Shown: in pieces, positions 1-9,934 of the stretch
Numbering within the stretch: position 1 is the first letter of the stretch
Layout of the letters: every line of letters starts with the position of its first letter
Source of the DNA: Conus ventricosus
Lineage: Eukaryota; Mollusca; Gastropoda; Neogastropoda; Conidae
Reading direction: 5' to 3'
DNA: 64,000 nucleotides
NCBI GenBank assembly: GCA_018398815.1
Contig: CM031609.1
Coordinates: 27,503,634 to 27,567,633, forward strand
Notes under the pieces: model-generated
What the model was told of the DNA's origin: nothing
Database searches by the model: none
Seen by the model: only the letters and a program-made list of their open reading frames with translations
Program-made: the position numbers and the translations under genes

Positions 1-1007
1 CATTCATCAGCTGAAGCAGTAGAGGTTAAAAATGTGTGAAACCAAAGGCCAAACTGTCTCTTCTTCAGTCCAACCCAACCCCTTGGTTCCATGATTCCAG
101 AACTCTTGACTCCAGAAGGTTGGTGAGCTATGCTATACATGCATTTCAATGCATATATGACATTTACATGAATTGATCAACCAAAGTGCACTCGTACATA
201 TTCGTTTACATGGGATGCTGATGCACAGGAGAGTAAGGTGTCTGTATGTCAGTGATTACTGTACAGACACAGTTCATACAATTCTGATACACTAGGGGGG
301 GGGAGGGGGGGGGGGTGTGCAACGATTACTCTGTAGACACAAGTCATATGGTTCCGTCAATCCCAGTTTTAAGGACTTGAAATCAGCACCCAAAATTGTA
401 TCTGAAGGATTGCAGAATTGATAAAGAGTGCTTGAAACACTGAACACATAATAGCAACTATAACAAGAATAATGGTAATAATAATAAAATAGTAATTGAA
501 AAATAATAATGATAATAATAATAACCTGTTCCTCCACTTGGAAAATGGTCCAGAACGCATGTGTAGAAAATCTGTACACACTCATGCATTTGAATATTTA
601 CACACATGCTGATGCATGTGCTCATTGTGTGAGCCGGAATCACTGTCGGTTCTTAAGATAGTGCACATACCACATGTCCTGCGGTTAGGGTTTGGCATTT
701 ATGTAATTACATATAAAAACTTGAGAAACAAAATGTAGAAACACTGTCTAAATTGAATTTCATTGCAAAATGAACAAATAGTAAAAAAGGACCTTTAGTC
801 AGAATTATTTGATCAAAATAAGTTTATAGGCATGTCCCATCACCCCCAAACTCCTCCATCTCCCTCCACAAGCTGGTGTCTTCAGTACTTTCATAAAGCT
901 GCTCAGTTTTTCACCTGACTTGATGGGAAGCTGGCTGATGTAAAACATTCGATAGAGACCTATCCCTGCGCACCGACCTGACCTTGACCCCGTAGTATGA
1001 TGTGCAG
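1..1007. other. Intron of TRAPPC8 (copy 1), repeats only
   Basis: No coding exon is visible. The stretch lies directly upstream of an exon that starts at 1008, so it is intron, cut by the window edge. It holds a G-rich run (293-316), an A/T-rich AAT/ATA simple repeat (about 467-522), and otherwise unremarkable A+T-rich sequence. The same sequence recurs from 24963 onward, where it follows 378 bp of intron after an upstream exon, which shows its true context in the gene. Confidence 0.75.
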
Positions 1008-1117
1008 CTGACGTCCAGGAAAGGCATCCATCGCTCCATCTTCAGCGCCACCCGCAAGTGGTTCGGCAGCAACAAGCCAAGTGGTCCCATCCCTGCGTCC
1101 CAGAACACCACTGTCGT
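1008..1117 (+). CDS. TRAPPC8: TRAPPC8 internal exon (SRKG...ATRKWFG exon), copy 1
   Basis: The exon follows an acceptor (gtgcag|CTG) and ends at a GTGAGT donor (1118). It reads LTSRKGIHRSIFSATRKWFG and then SNKPSGPIPASQNTTVV, ending two bases into a codon. This resembles the recalled vertebrate TRAPPC8 segment LISRKGLSRSLFSATKKWF. TRAPPC8 is a scaffold subunit of TRAPP III, a vesicle-tethering and Rab-GEF complex acting at the early secretory pathway and in autophagy. The phase fits the next exon, which starts with the single base completing the codon. The second copy of this exon (25969-26079) has an extra G in its 3' part. An alternative donor GT lies two bases upstream, but GTGAGT is the better site. 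Confidence 0.85.
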
Positions 1118-2915
1118 GTGAGTACTGTGAGACCCTGGGTGTGCCTTCTGTGCTGTCATGGTGGCTGGCTTAGAGTTGGCTTCCTGTAGTGATTGCAGTG
1201 GTTACACTTTTTTTTCTCTGGAACTGTATTGTGTGGAGTCGTTTGAGCCGGGGTGCGCAGGATCATTTCTCTCTTCCAGAATATGATTTGGAATGACAAC
1301 TGATGGATGAATTGGTGTTAAACTTGACATTGAAGAACATGCTATTCATCACTTTCAATTCAAAGCGAATCTGAAATAGTTGTCATTTCATGATCCAAAG
1401 GGCTGGATTTTTGTGCAGTTTTAGTCTGGTGGTTTGAAATTCATTCTTGAGGGCAAATGCAATGAATTACTGTGCATCTAGCTAGTTTGTTTTCATTAGA
1501 CACATGGGCATCCCCATGTTTATTTCAACCAGAAAGGTAGAGCTTGTTCAGCTGAGTTAATTTTTGCTGTATGTTCAGTGGTGCTGAAAGCATTAAGTGT
1601 GCATGATTCTGTTCAGGTGTGTGTGTATGTGAGCGTGTGTGTGTGTGTGTATGTGTGTGGGTGCGTGCGTGTGTGTGTGGGTGCGCGCATGTGTCTGGAG
1701 GGCTGGGAGGGCGGGGGGTGTAAGTATATGGGTGTTTGTTTATGTTTATTTCATTTTGATGAAATTCAGACATATCAAAATCAAATGAAGAAAAATATAG
1801 GTGTATGAAGAAAAATAGTAAATCTCAACCGAAGTTAATTGAGCATCCACTCCTGCATACACATCACACACATCTACATGGACACACACAGACATTAACA
1901 CGCATGCATGTAAATTTACTTGTAAGTATGTTCATTGTATATTTAACCGTCTTTAGTATGCACTTACCTGAGCTTAGTTACGCCGAAAACCTATCGGCAA
2001 GGTAAGTAACTCCGTAATCTGAACATGGTTACCCAATTTAAAAATTAATTTAAAAGAGAGGAAAGGAAATAGTGAGATGAAAATAATTTTAAAAATTCCT
2101 ACGAATATATATGTTGCTATATCATAAGTTTGAAGAATATCATATGAGCCATTTACTCGGGGGGGGGAAAAAAAAAATCTTCTTCAGAACGTTCTTCCGA
2201 ATCATACCTGGAACATCATCCCAGTCGAAATCTAGGTCACTCTAAGCTTCATTACCCAGCACTTTCACTAAATCTTATGCCGTAAATCCTACAAATCACA
2301 GTATCTTCATCACTAAATCTCGTTATAGAACGGCAGAAATCAAGGTTAGCGATGGCGAAAAACCGTATTTCGACCACAAAACTTTAAAAATTCGTAACTC
2401 GAGAACTACGGCACGCATCGACTCGCGGTTTTTTGCAAACGGAAGTAAATGGCCACAGGAAGAAGGAAGTCACATTCTCGCGAGACTTCCTTTTCTACGA
2501 GAAATATGGCGGCACCCATTGTTGCCACGTGTTTTACCGGGCGCTGGCAGTTGCTGAGCGTTTTGGCCGTGTGATTTCCGGTTGGGCGCTAGCGGGTTCT
2601 CGCCTGTCAAGAGGGTTAACATGTGCATGTATTTTTTTCCTGGGACAGTTTGTGGTGTGCCAGGTGGTGGTGTTTTTCTTTTTTTTTTCTTTTTCTTTTC
2701 CTTTGGTGAGTAGACATTGACAATGTAAACACTATAGAGTAGTCTCTGGCAGTTCATTTTCCACTGGTATCAGAAGATGGCGCCTTTCTCTGGCATTGAA
2801 ATGTTTTTCAGTGATTTTGTATTTTTCTTTTTTTTTCAAAGCACTGTATGGTCAGTCAGGCTGTAAACAGTTGAAGGTCAAATACTCAACCCCCAGTCTC
2901 TGTTTTGGACGCCAG
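1118..2915. other. TRAPPC8 intron (copy 1) with GT microsatellite and hairpin
   Basis: The intron contains a GT-rich microsatellite (about 1617-1690), a CA-rich patch (1857-1905) and a perfect-arm inverted repeat (ACTTACC...GGTAAGT with a nested GCCGA...TCGGC) at 1962-2007. It also holds a G-run followed by an A-run (2160-2178), a promoter-like motif cluster (2439-2531, listed separately) and a polypyrimidine tract near 2676-2700. Long open frames here are low-complexity and do not look coding. Confidence 0.7.
2439..2531 (+). promoter_or_regulatory. Housekeeping-type promoter motif cluster in intron, copy 1
   Basis: Four known core-promoter motifs fall within about 95 bp: an ETS-type site ACGGAAGTAA (2439-2448), the palindrome TCTCGCGAGA (2476-2485), a YY1-type site AAATATGGCGGC (2502-2513) and an E-box CACGTG (2526-2531). 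In animal genomes these motifs mark TATA-less start sites of housekeeping genes, with the YY1 motif often overlapping the start codon. Here an ATG inside the YY1 site opens a 22-codon frame beginning MAAPIV. A second YY1-like site, AGAAGATGGCGCC, lies near 2773. The cluster is intact in the second copy. It could be an alternative TRAPPC8 promoter, a nested gene start or a retroposed 5' end; the function is inferred from motifs only. Confidence 0.45.
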
Positions 2916-3066
2916 GTACACAAAGGACGCTCCGGAACTGCAGCTGCGTCGCCTGGGAGACCTGGCCTTCCTGTTCCAGATGTACGAGTTTGCCTACAAC
3001 ACTTACCACGCTGCGAAGAAAGACTTCAACAATGACCACGCTTGGCTACACTTTGCTGGGGCGTTG
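2916..3066 (+). CDS. TRAPPC8: TRAPPC8 internal exon (YTKDAPELQ...FAGAL), copy 1
   Basis: The acceptor is gacgccag|G and the donor is GTGAGT at 3067. The first base completes a split Val codon, and the rest is 50 codons beginning YTKDAPELQLRRLGDLAFLF and containing YHAAKKDFNND and FAGAL. This matches the conserved TRAPPC8 motif with recalled vertebrate form YHTAKKDFLND...YAAGAL, part of the helical-repeat region of the subunit. The exon ends in phase 0, as required by the next exon. In the second copy (about 27850-27991) the same exon is badly damaged by consensus errors, so this copy should be used. Confidence 0.9.
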
Positions 3067-3321
3067 GTGAGTGGACTGCCAACGTCGCTGCTTCTGCAGG
3101 GCTGTCAAGGCCACACAAGACTAGAGTTTACTTTTCAAGAAAACCGAGTTTTGCATACATTCAGTATCATTTCATCAAAACATAAATACATGATATGTAC
3201 TTAATCCAAATATTTCCATAAAGGACTGCTGGAGAAAAAAAAAAAACGATTTGACACACTTACAAAAGAGAACAGTTCAGAAGGTATTCATGATTATTTT
3301 CAAAAATTTTATTGGTTTCAG

Positions 3322-4488
3322 TTGTGTTTTGCCTATGACTGTGTTTTTGACCCTCCGTTCCAAAGTAAGTTTGAAAATAACCCGAAATGTATTCCGCCGT
3401 TTGGGCTTCGTATGCAGCCTCACGTGCGGAATGCAGGTATAGACCTGGGAGTAGTTTCCGATTTTTCCAAGTTTCCGGATCAACCTCCATGGACCTTTTT
3501 CACACCAGAGATTCGTTTCGATCTTGCAGCTTTCCGTAAGGAGTCTACCAGCTCTCTGGCGTACAAGGCTTTGTATGCTGAGCTCTGTTCCAAATTCCCA
3601 TCCTATCAAAAAGTTTTCACTGATGGTTCCAAGTCTGAGGATGGAGTGGCCTGTGCAGCCTACTGCCCTGGGGCTCCTTCTCAGATACTGTTGGAACATA
3701 TCCATTCCGATGCTTCTGTCTATCTGCTGAACTTACTGCTCTGGTACTGGCTTTGAAGATAATCTCACATTCTTCAAAGAGGGACTTTCTGGTTCTGTCG
3801 GATTCGGTGTCAGCTTTGGAAGCCATAGCTGGCCGCAACCTTCAGCATCCAGAACTTTTGCATTTCTTTGAACTTTTTAGCAAGTTGAAAGCGGACGGTT
3901 ACAACATTACTCTTGCTTGGGTTCCTGGTCATGTTGGCATCGGCGGGAACGAAATGGTTGATCGTTTAGCCAAGAACGCCACAAGAGAGAAACTGTCCAA
4001 CATTTATATCCCCTGTTCAGATGTGAAACCCAAAATTAACGATTATGTGAGAGACCTCTGGCAGGAGGATTGGAACACACAGACGAGTAACAAACTCTTT
4101 CAGATCCGTCCAAACCTTAAGGACTTCCTCCCATCCACGTCGGGAGGTCGTAAAGAGGAAACGGTTCTGTGCCGGCTGCACACCGGCCATTCGTATTTTA
4201 CCCATGCTTACCTTTTAAAGAGTGAAGAAGCTCCGTGGTGCATTCCATGTCATGCGCCACTCACAATGAAACATGTTCTTTTAGAGTGTTGGGACTTGCA
4301 CGATGTGAGACACAAACATTTTACAGCGGAGTCCATGAAGATCCTGTTCAGGGATGTCCCGCCAGACGTGATCCTTGAGTTTTTGAAAGAGATTAACATT
4401 TTTCATCTGATTTAAGATTTTACGGAAGAAAGATTTTTAATGCAATTTCTGGTGCGTTTCTAGACGATGTCATTTAATGCGATGTGTG

Positions 4489-4523
<35 letters not shown>

Positions 4524-4625
4524 CAATGACTGGTGAGTTGATTTTAACGTGGTGACAGCCCTGATGTGGCCCTCTGCGGTCGGCTGGGCTATAAGCAACA
4601 TTATCTTATCTTATTATCTTCAGTT
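3322..4625 (+). mobile_element. 5'-truncated non-LTR retrotransposon (LINE) with RNase H, copy 1
   Basis: Two overlapping frames (3322-3723 and about 3726-4415) encode the C-terminal part of a LINE ORF2: an RNase H domain followed by a Cys/His motif. The four RNase H acidic residues are visible: D in FTDGSK (3622-3624), E in AELTAL (3729-3731), D in LSDSVSAL (3801-3803) and D in NEMVDRLAK (3960-3962), with WVPGHVG before the last. A C-x2-C-x7-H-x4-C motif follows (about 4237-4290). A one-base deletion at 3724-3725 breaks the frame. The stop at 4413 is followed by a 3' UTR with a T-run (4495-4523) and a tail ending in TATCTTA repeats. RNase H plus a terminal CCHC suggests the I superfamily. 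Reverse transcriptase and endonuclease are absent, as expected for a 5'-truncated insertion. It lies in a TRAPPC8 intron. Confidence 0.85.
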
Positions 4626-5200
4626 TTGTTTTAGACATTTAATAGAAAATTTAATTTTAGGATAGGAGTTTCTAGACATGTTTTGACAGATATTTACATC
4701 TATGGTCATGAAAGAACTGACACTTATATTATACATAGCAAAATTTGACACTGAGTTCTTTGGCCTTGCTTTTTTAAGATACCGTTTCAATGAGTGATAT
4801 GCCATGTATTGTACCTCTCAGCACTGGAAGTCTGTGATTCAGACCTAAAACGATTAAATGGGCAACTAAGATTTTCAGTGTGTGTGTCTTTGGGTGGATT
4901 TCGGACCTCTGTCAAATTCATTTGCATCTTAGCAAAAAAGTATTCATCCCTTATAGCCCTCCCAAGGTTGAGGAGAAAAAATAATTTCTCTTTGATGAGA
5001 TACAATGAAAGATTAGAACCTGTCCATGTCAGTCGGTCAGTGTTCACTGAACTGTCTTCAGAGAAGCTTTTTGTTTCAGTTTTTTTTTCTTTTTTTTTCC
5101 TTGATTTGATCACTGGGTGTTTCTCTTTCTGTGTCTTGAGTCACAAGAAAGAAAGGCAAGTTTACTTTCCTCTTGTGTGTGTGTGTGTGTGTGTGTGCAG
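4626..5200. other. TRAPPC8 intron end with GT microsatellite
   Basis: This is noncoding sequence between the LINE and the next exon. It has T-rich tracts at 5079-5100 and a GT microsatellite at 5174-5198 that runs straight into the splice acceptor (gtgtgtgcag|GAG). Having the GT repeat as the acceptor's pyrimidine-tract position is unusual, and it makes the acceptor length-variable between copies. Confidence 0.6.
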
Positions 5201-5304
5201 GAGATGGCGAGTATCGCTGTATTCATGCAGGGAACCAGTTGTCAGAGGGTATATCCCCATCACTACATGGAGACTGCTATCAGCACCTACCTTACCTCAT
5301 GCAG
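5201..5304 (+). CDS. TRAPPC8: TRAPPC8 internal exon (EMASIAVFMQ...TYLTSC), copy 1
   Basis: The exon reads EMASIAVFMQGTSCQRVYP, then HHYMETAISTYLTSC plus two bases, and ends at a GTAAGC donor. It matches the recalled vertebrate stretch EMAAVSAFLQ...YPAHYMDTAIQTY. It starts in phase 0 after the FAGAL exon, and its last two bases join the A at 6142 to give Arg, in line with the family sequence. The second copy (30021-30116) is damaged. Confidence 0.88.
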
Positions 5305-6141
5305 GTAAGCTCAATTCATCTGTCAGTTCGTGTGTTACCTCCTGCAGGTAAAATTTGTTTCCTGACCGCACCTATCCTATCTGCTGCATGTAAATCCTGT
5401 TGACCTATCAGCTCTTACATTACCTCTTTTTCAGGTAAATCTGCATGTAAATCCTTTCAACTTAGTAACTGTCTTGTTGCTAAGGCTTTCCATGGACAGT
5501 CAGTGCCAGTCCTACACCTCTTTGTATGTGTCGGCGTTTCAGATGAGCATTTTGATCTGCTCACAGCATATGTCATCTGTTGAGTAAAGCTGAATCTGTG
5601 TGCACTATGTAAATGAAAGCATTATAAACTCTTCATTTCCTGATAGGGAGAGAAACAATCTGGGCAGTGGGCTACACATGCAAGTACTAGATCATCATTT
5701 AGTTTCCTATGTACTGTGTGATTCCTACTACAGTTAAATCCTTGATTCTTGAGGGGCGACAGATGTTGATAGGTATTTGTGATTAATTTCCTGCAGCATG
5801 TCACTGATTTATGGCTTCACAGGGTGGGTCTCTTTGTCAGGAGATGGAGAATGAGAAGGTGGGAGACTATCAAAGAACACTCGCCGAAAAAGTCGAGTGA
5901 GGTTGGGGGGGAGGGAGGTGGATGAGGTGCTGGCACAGCTGAGCAGCCCCAAGTTGGTTTTTTTTTTCTGTTTTCTTCTTGTTGTTTTTTAGAGGGGGAG
6001 GGGAGGCAGGCATGGGTGGGGGAAGAACAGAAGGAAAGGTGAGAGGGTGGGGGGTGGGTGCAAGTTCTGTGGACACATCCTATTCCCATTCCGACCTGTG
6101 CCTGTTATTATATAGACAGCTCTGTATTGGTTTATGGCCAG

Positions 6142-6247
6142 AAACCCTCCCTACGCCATGCGTGCCACGTTGATCAGCACAGAGATCCTGAAACGCCGCA
6201 CCATGTACAGCGATGCTGCCATGCAGTTCCTCAAGATGATTACAGAG
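6142..6247 (+). CDS. TRAPPC8: TRAPPC8 internal exon (NPPYAMRATLISTEILK...MITE), copy 1
   Basis: I place the acceptor at tatggccag|A because the single leading base restores the frame from the preceding exon, and because NPPYAMRATLISTEILK then aligns with the recalled family stretch NMVLAERCVLLSAELLK. The exon ends MQFLKMITE at a GTAGGT donor in phase 0. An upstream AG at 6114 would extend the open frame but breaks the phase. The second copy (30895-31000) has the same length and reads identically. Confidence 0.82.
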
Positions 6248-6436
6248 GTAGGTTCTTCTTCTTCTTCCTCTCAGCCTAGACTGTGGTGGTGGTGAGTCAT
6301 AGTGAAACGGTCATTTGGGTCCTGAAACAATGCAGTGCAGTCGTGTATAGCACAGAGCTGTGAACAAACATGCTTTTCTTGTGCTCTGGACGTTGTTGTG
6401 AAGGGTCTGCTGGGCTCGTTCAGTGTAAGTAAGTGC

Positions 6437-6553
6437 TGCATGAGCGAAATTCTCTCTCTTTCTCTCTGTCTCTCTCTGTGTCTGTCTCATTCATTCAGTC
6501 CATTCATTCATTCATTCATTCATTCATTCATTCATTCATTCTCTCTCTCTCTT

Positions 6554-6634
<81 letters not shown>

Positions 6635-6655
6635 CTCATTCAATCAAACCATTCA

Positions 6656-6729
<74 letters not shown>

Positions 6730-6784
6730 ACAGGAATAACAGGCTTTAAATAAAATGTAAGTCTTGGTTGAATAAAGTTTATTA

Positions 6785-6843
<59 letters not shown>

Positions 6844-6986
6844 GCCTCCCTCCCTCCCTCTCTCTCTCATTTCTCTCTCGTTGTCTGTCTGTCTGTGGTT
6901 GTTCGCTGCTCTCATTTACTGCCCTGTTTAGTTTTCCTGACGTAGACCAAGCGAACTCGGACTACACAGTAACTCTTTCCAGTTTA

Positions 6987-7058
<72 letters not shown>
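6437..7058. repeat. CT / ATTC microsatellite cluster, copy 1
   Basis: Several long (CT)n tracts (about 6450-6480, 6540-6628, 6661-6727, 6789-6840, 6991-7058) are interrupted by an (ATTC)n tract at 6489-6540 and by two short unique spacers. Serine/leucine-rich or Arg/Glu-rich frames on either strand are translations of the repeat and are not genes. The second copy has shorter tracts with slightly different interruptions (31201-31812). Confidence 0.95.
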
Positions 7059-7060
<2 letters not shown>

Positions 7061-7141
7061 CCAAAGACCCCCATTTTTTGGTCCTTTCTGATGAGATGCC
7101 CCATGACTGACGTGCGACCTCAGGTCTTGGATGTTGAACAG

Positions 7142-7271
7142 GAGGCGGACCTGTCCAGTGCCCTGTTCCTGGAGCAGGCGGCCCACTGCTTCATCTGCAT
7201 GGGCTGCCCATGGTCGCAAGTACGCCTTCCACATGATCCTGGCCGGCCATCGCTTCAACAAGTCGGGGCAG
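7142..7271 (+). CDS. TRAPPC8: TRAPPC8 internal exon (EADLSSALFLEQAAHCF), copy 1, frameshifted
   Basis: The exon begins EADLSSALFLEQAAHCFICM, matching the recalled family motif DSDLRSALLLEQAAHCFINM, and ends with KYAFHMILAGHRFNKSGQ at a GTCAGT donor. I prefer the acceptor ttgaacag|GAG because it aligns without a gap. The alternative ctcag|GTC (start 7124) adds VLDVEQ in frame. This copy lacks one G near 7200 and one C near 7216 compared with the second copy (31896-32026), which breaks the frame in the middle. The second copy in turn lacks a C early in the exon. The complementary single-base losses look like consensus errors. Confidence 0.85.
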
Positions 7272-7399
7272 GTCAGTTCTTTTGCTGTTTTTTTTTTAAA
7301 TCTCTTGTGTGTCTGTATAGTGTCTCTCTATTTGGGGTGTTTTGTTGTTGTTGTTTTTTTTTTGCTTGCTGTTCTGCTGCAGTATGTATTTACTCTCTA

Positions 7400-7796
7400 T
7401 TTCTCTGTCCGTCGGTCTGTCTGTCTGTCTCTCTCACTCGCTTGCTGGCTCTCGCTTTTTTTTTCTTTCTCTGTCTCTCGCTCGCTCTCTCTCTTTGACC
7501 TTCCCTTTCTTTGTTCTCCTCTCTCCACTCCTCTTCCTCTCTTTCTGTCTCTCTGTCTCACTCACTCTTTCTCTCTCTCCTCCTTTTCTTTCTCTCTTCC
7601 CCTCTCTATCCACCTCCCCCCCCCCCTCCTTTTTTTCTTTCTGTTGGTCTCTCTCTCTCTTTCCCTTCCCATTTGTCTTTGTCTGTCTGTCTCTTTTTCT
7701 CTCTCTCTCTCTCCCCTCCTTCCCTTTTTCTCTTCCCCTCTCTCTCTCTCTATCACCATTCTTCTTTTGTCACTATCTCTGTATCTGTGTCTGTCT

Positions 7797-7877
<81 letters not shown>

Positions 7878-7950
7878 GCTTTCTCTCAGTTATTCTCTCT
7901 CTCTCTCTTCCATGCTATTCTCTCTCTCTCTCTTTCTCTCTCTTTCTCTG

Positions 7951-8035
<85 letters not shown>
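7400..8035. repeat. Pyrimidine-rich CT microsatellite tract, copy 1
   Basis: About 600 bp of almost pure pyrimidine on the + strand, dominated by (CT)n with T-runs, a C-run at 7615-7626 and an imperfect internal duplication around 7871-7930 (TTCCATGCT...TTCCATGCTATTC). All three forward frames are open and give Ser/Leu/Phe-rich translations that I reject as genes. It lies at the 5' side of the largest TRAPPC8 intron. Confidence 0.95.
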
Positions 8036-8037
<2 letters not shown>

Positions 8038-8394
8038 AATCCCAGTTTTCTCTGTATGTTACTCATTTTCTTTAATTTACTCACATTTTCAACAGCATTA
8101 TTGCGTTCATTGCTTGACTTTTTTTTGTTCTAGGCAATTTCACTGTGTAAAATTCAGGCTGCACTCTGCAGGGGAAGTATGATGCCCATGTACAAGAGCA
8201 TCACACGTTTGTTTTTGTGTTTCCTATCAACATGGATTTTCCTCGGAAGTTTTTCCAGGGACGGCATATTGCTCCTTTTAATTCATGATAAACACCCTGC
8301 AAATGAGACCATGGTACAGTGGGGGTATTTTTTGCAAAAGACTAGTCAAAACATCTGTTGCAGTTTAGTGTAAAGCAGAACGAAAAAATAAAAA

Positions 8395-8480
8395 GCATGC
8401 CCCAAGCCAGATTTGAACCACAGCACTGCGATTCACTCGCTTCCTTGGCTTTGGGTTATTCAATAGGCAACCATTGACTT
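8395..8480 (-). repeat. Possible tRNA-derived SINE remnant, copy 1
   Basis: On the minus strand the block contains GGTTCAAATCTGG, which resembles the RNA polymerase III B-box (GGTTCRANNCC), preceded by a tRNA-like arm region. No clear A-box, poly(A) or target duplication is visible, so this is only a candidate. A SINE-derived piece fits the repeat-rich intron. The second copy is at about 33155-33240. Confidence 0.3.
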
Positions 8481-8500
8481 CTTCCATCTCTTCCATAGAC

Positions 8501-9312
8501 AGTTACACCAAGATTCACCAAAGAAGTATTCCACCATAGCTTAGACAGTTACACCAAGATTCACCAAAGAAGTCTTAAGGACTAGTATTCCACCATAGCA
8601 GTCCAAGCACTAGTAGCCCACCATAGCAGACCAAGGACTAGTATTCCACCATAGCAGTCCAAGGACTAGTAGCCAACCATAGCAGACCAAGGACTAGTAG
8701 CCCACCATAGCAGACCAAGGACTAGTAGTCCACCATAGCAGTCCAAGGACTAGTAGCCCACCATAGCAGTCCAAGGACTAGTAGCCCACCACAGCAGTCC
8801 AAGGACTAGTAGTCCACCATAGCAGTCCAAGGACTAGTAGTCCATCATAGCAGTCCAAGGACTAGTAGTCCACCATAGCAGACCAAGGACTAGTAGCCCA
8901 TCATGGCAGACCAAGGACTAGTAGCCAACCATAGCAGACCAAGGACTAGTAGCCCATCATAACAGTCCAAGAACTAGTAGCCTACCATAGCAGTCCGAGG
9001 ACTAGTAGTCCATCATAACAGACCAAGGACTAGTAGCCCATCATAACAGACCAAGGACTAGTAGCCCATCATAACAGTCCAAGGACTAGTAGTCCATCAT
9101 AACAGACCAAAGACTAGTAGTCCACCATAACAGTCCAAGGACTAGTCCATCATAGCAGTCCAAGGACTAGTAGCCCATCATAACAGTCCAAGGACTAGTA
9201 GCCCATCATAACAGTCCAAGGACGAGTAGTCCACCAACACAGTCCAAGGACTAGTAGCCCATCATAACAGTCCAAGGACGAGTAGTCCACCAACGCAGTC
9301 CAAGGACTGGTC
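8501..9312. repeat. 28-bp minisatellite (about 27 units), copy 1
   Basis: A tandem array with a 28-bp period and core CCAAGGACTAGTAGYCCAYC followed by ATARCAGW, from about 8576 to 9312. Each unit carries an ACTAGT hexamer. Units vary at a few positions: GCCCACC/GTCCACC/GCCCATC, CATAGC/CATAAC, and GACGAGT in the last ones. The array is preceded by a roughly 46-bp duplication (8501-8575) that shares the unit's tail (TATTCCACCATAGC) and may be its source. There are no unique spacers, so it is not a CRISPR array. The second copy (33339-34077) has the same unit order, which indicates one locus. Confidence 0.95.
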
Positions 9313-9599
9313 TGTAAGAAGCCCTCATTATCAGTGGTCATTGTCAGCCAAGTGGAATAGCTGGATGTTTGTCACTTTTTTGTTTTTTTAACTTTCTGTG
9401 GTTTTCTTTGCTTTTGTCCATCTCTAATGTTTCTGCTTATGTTTTCTTGTTTGCTCTTTATTTTTCAGTCTGCATAGTTGTTTATACTAAGTGAAACTGT
9501 AAATTCATGAGTGCTTGTAAGTCGGTGGAGACTGTGAATTTGATCAATGCTATATACATATACTTTTATTCCCACCCACACCACCTCATCTCCATGTCT

Positions 9600-9934
9600 C
9601 CCACTGTCCCTCCTCTTTCTTGATCCCACAGACACACAAACACACTCACATACATACATACAAATGTTCACCCGGATGTAAACATAGACACACATGCACA
9701 CCCATGCACACAAACCCACATGCACGCCCACACACTTGCACACACCTGCGCACATGCACACGTTTTTTCTGATATTGATTTTACTTTCAAAGTTACCTTT
9801 TGTTTAATATGTAGTCCTGTTAGATATTTACTATAATGTTATACGTAGTAATTATTCCATATTTTGCCTGCACTTCCACACCCTATGTTTCACACAAAAT
9901 ACTCTTACACACACCGCACATCTCCTTCTCTCTC
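9600..9934. repeat. CA-rich and CT-rich flank of LTR insertion, copy 1
   Basis: A degenerate CA-rich stretch (9628-9760) is followed by unique sequence and a short CA/CT microsatellite (9894-9934) that directly abuts the first LTR. The other side of the LTR element begins with a CT repeat (20269 onward), so the element appears to have inserted into a CT microsatellite. Confidence 0.7.

Noticed and set aside
2433..2757. Overlapping 95-codon frames around the promoter-like cluster
   Set aside because: They run into T-rich low-complexity sequence and differ between the two copies because of indels; only the motif cluster is retained as a candidate.
6335..8182. Long Ser/Leu/Phe-rich open frames in three forward frames, and Arg/Glu frames on the other strand
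   Set aside because: They are translations of (CT)n and ATTC microsatellites; all frames are open and none has family similarity.
8501..9312. CRISPR-like array of 28-bp repeats
   Set aside because: Units are contiguous with no spacers and show graded variants; the surrounding DNA is a eukaryotic intron.
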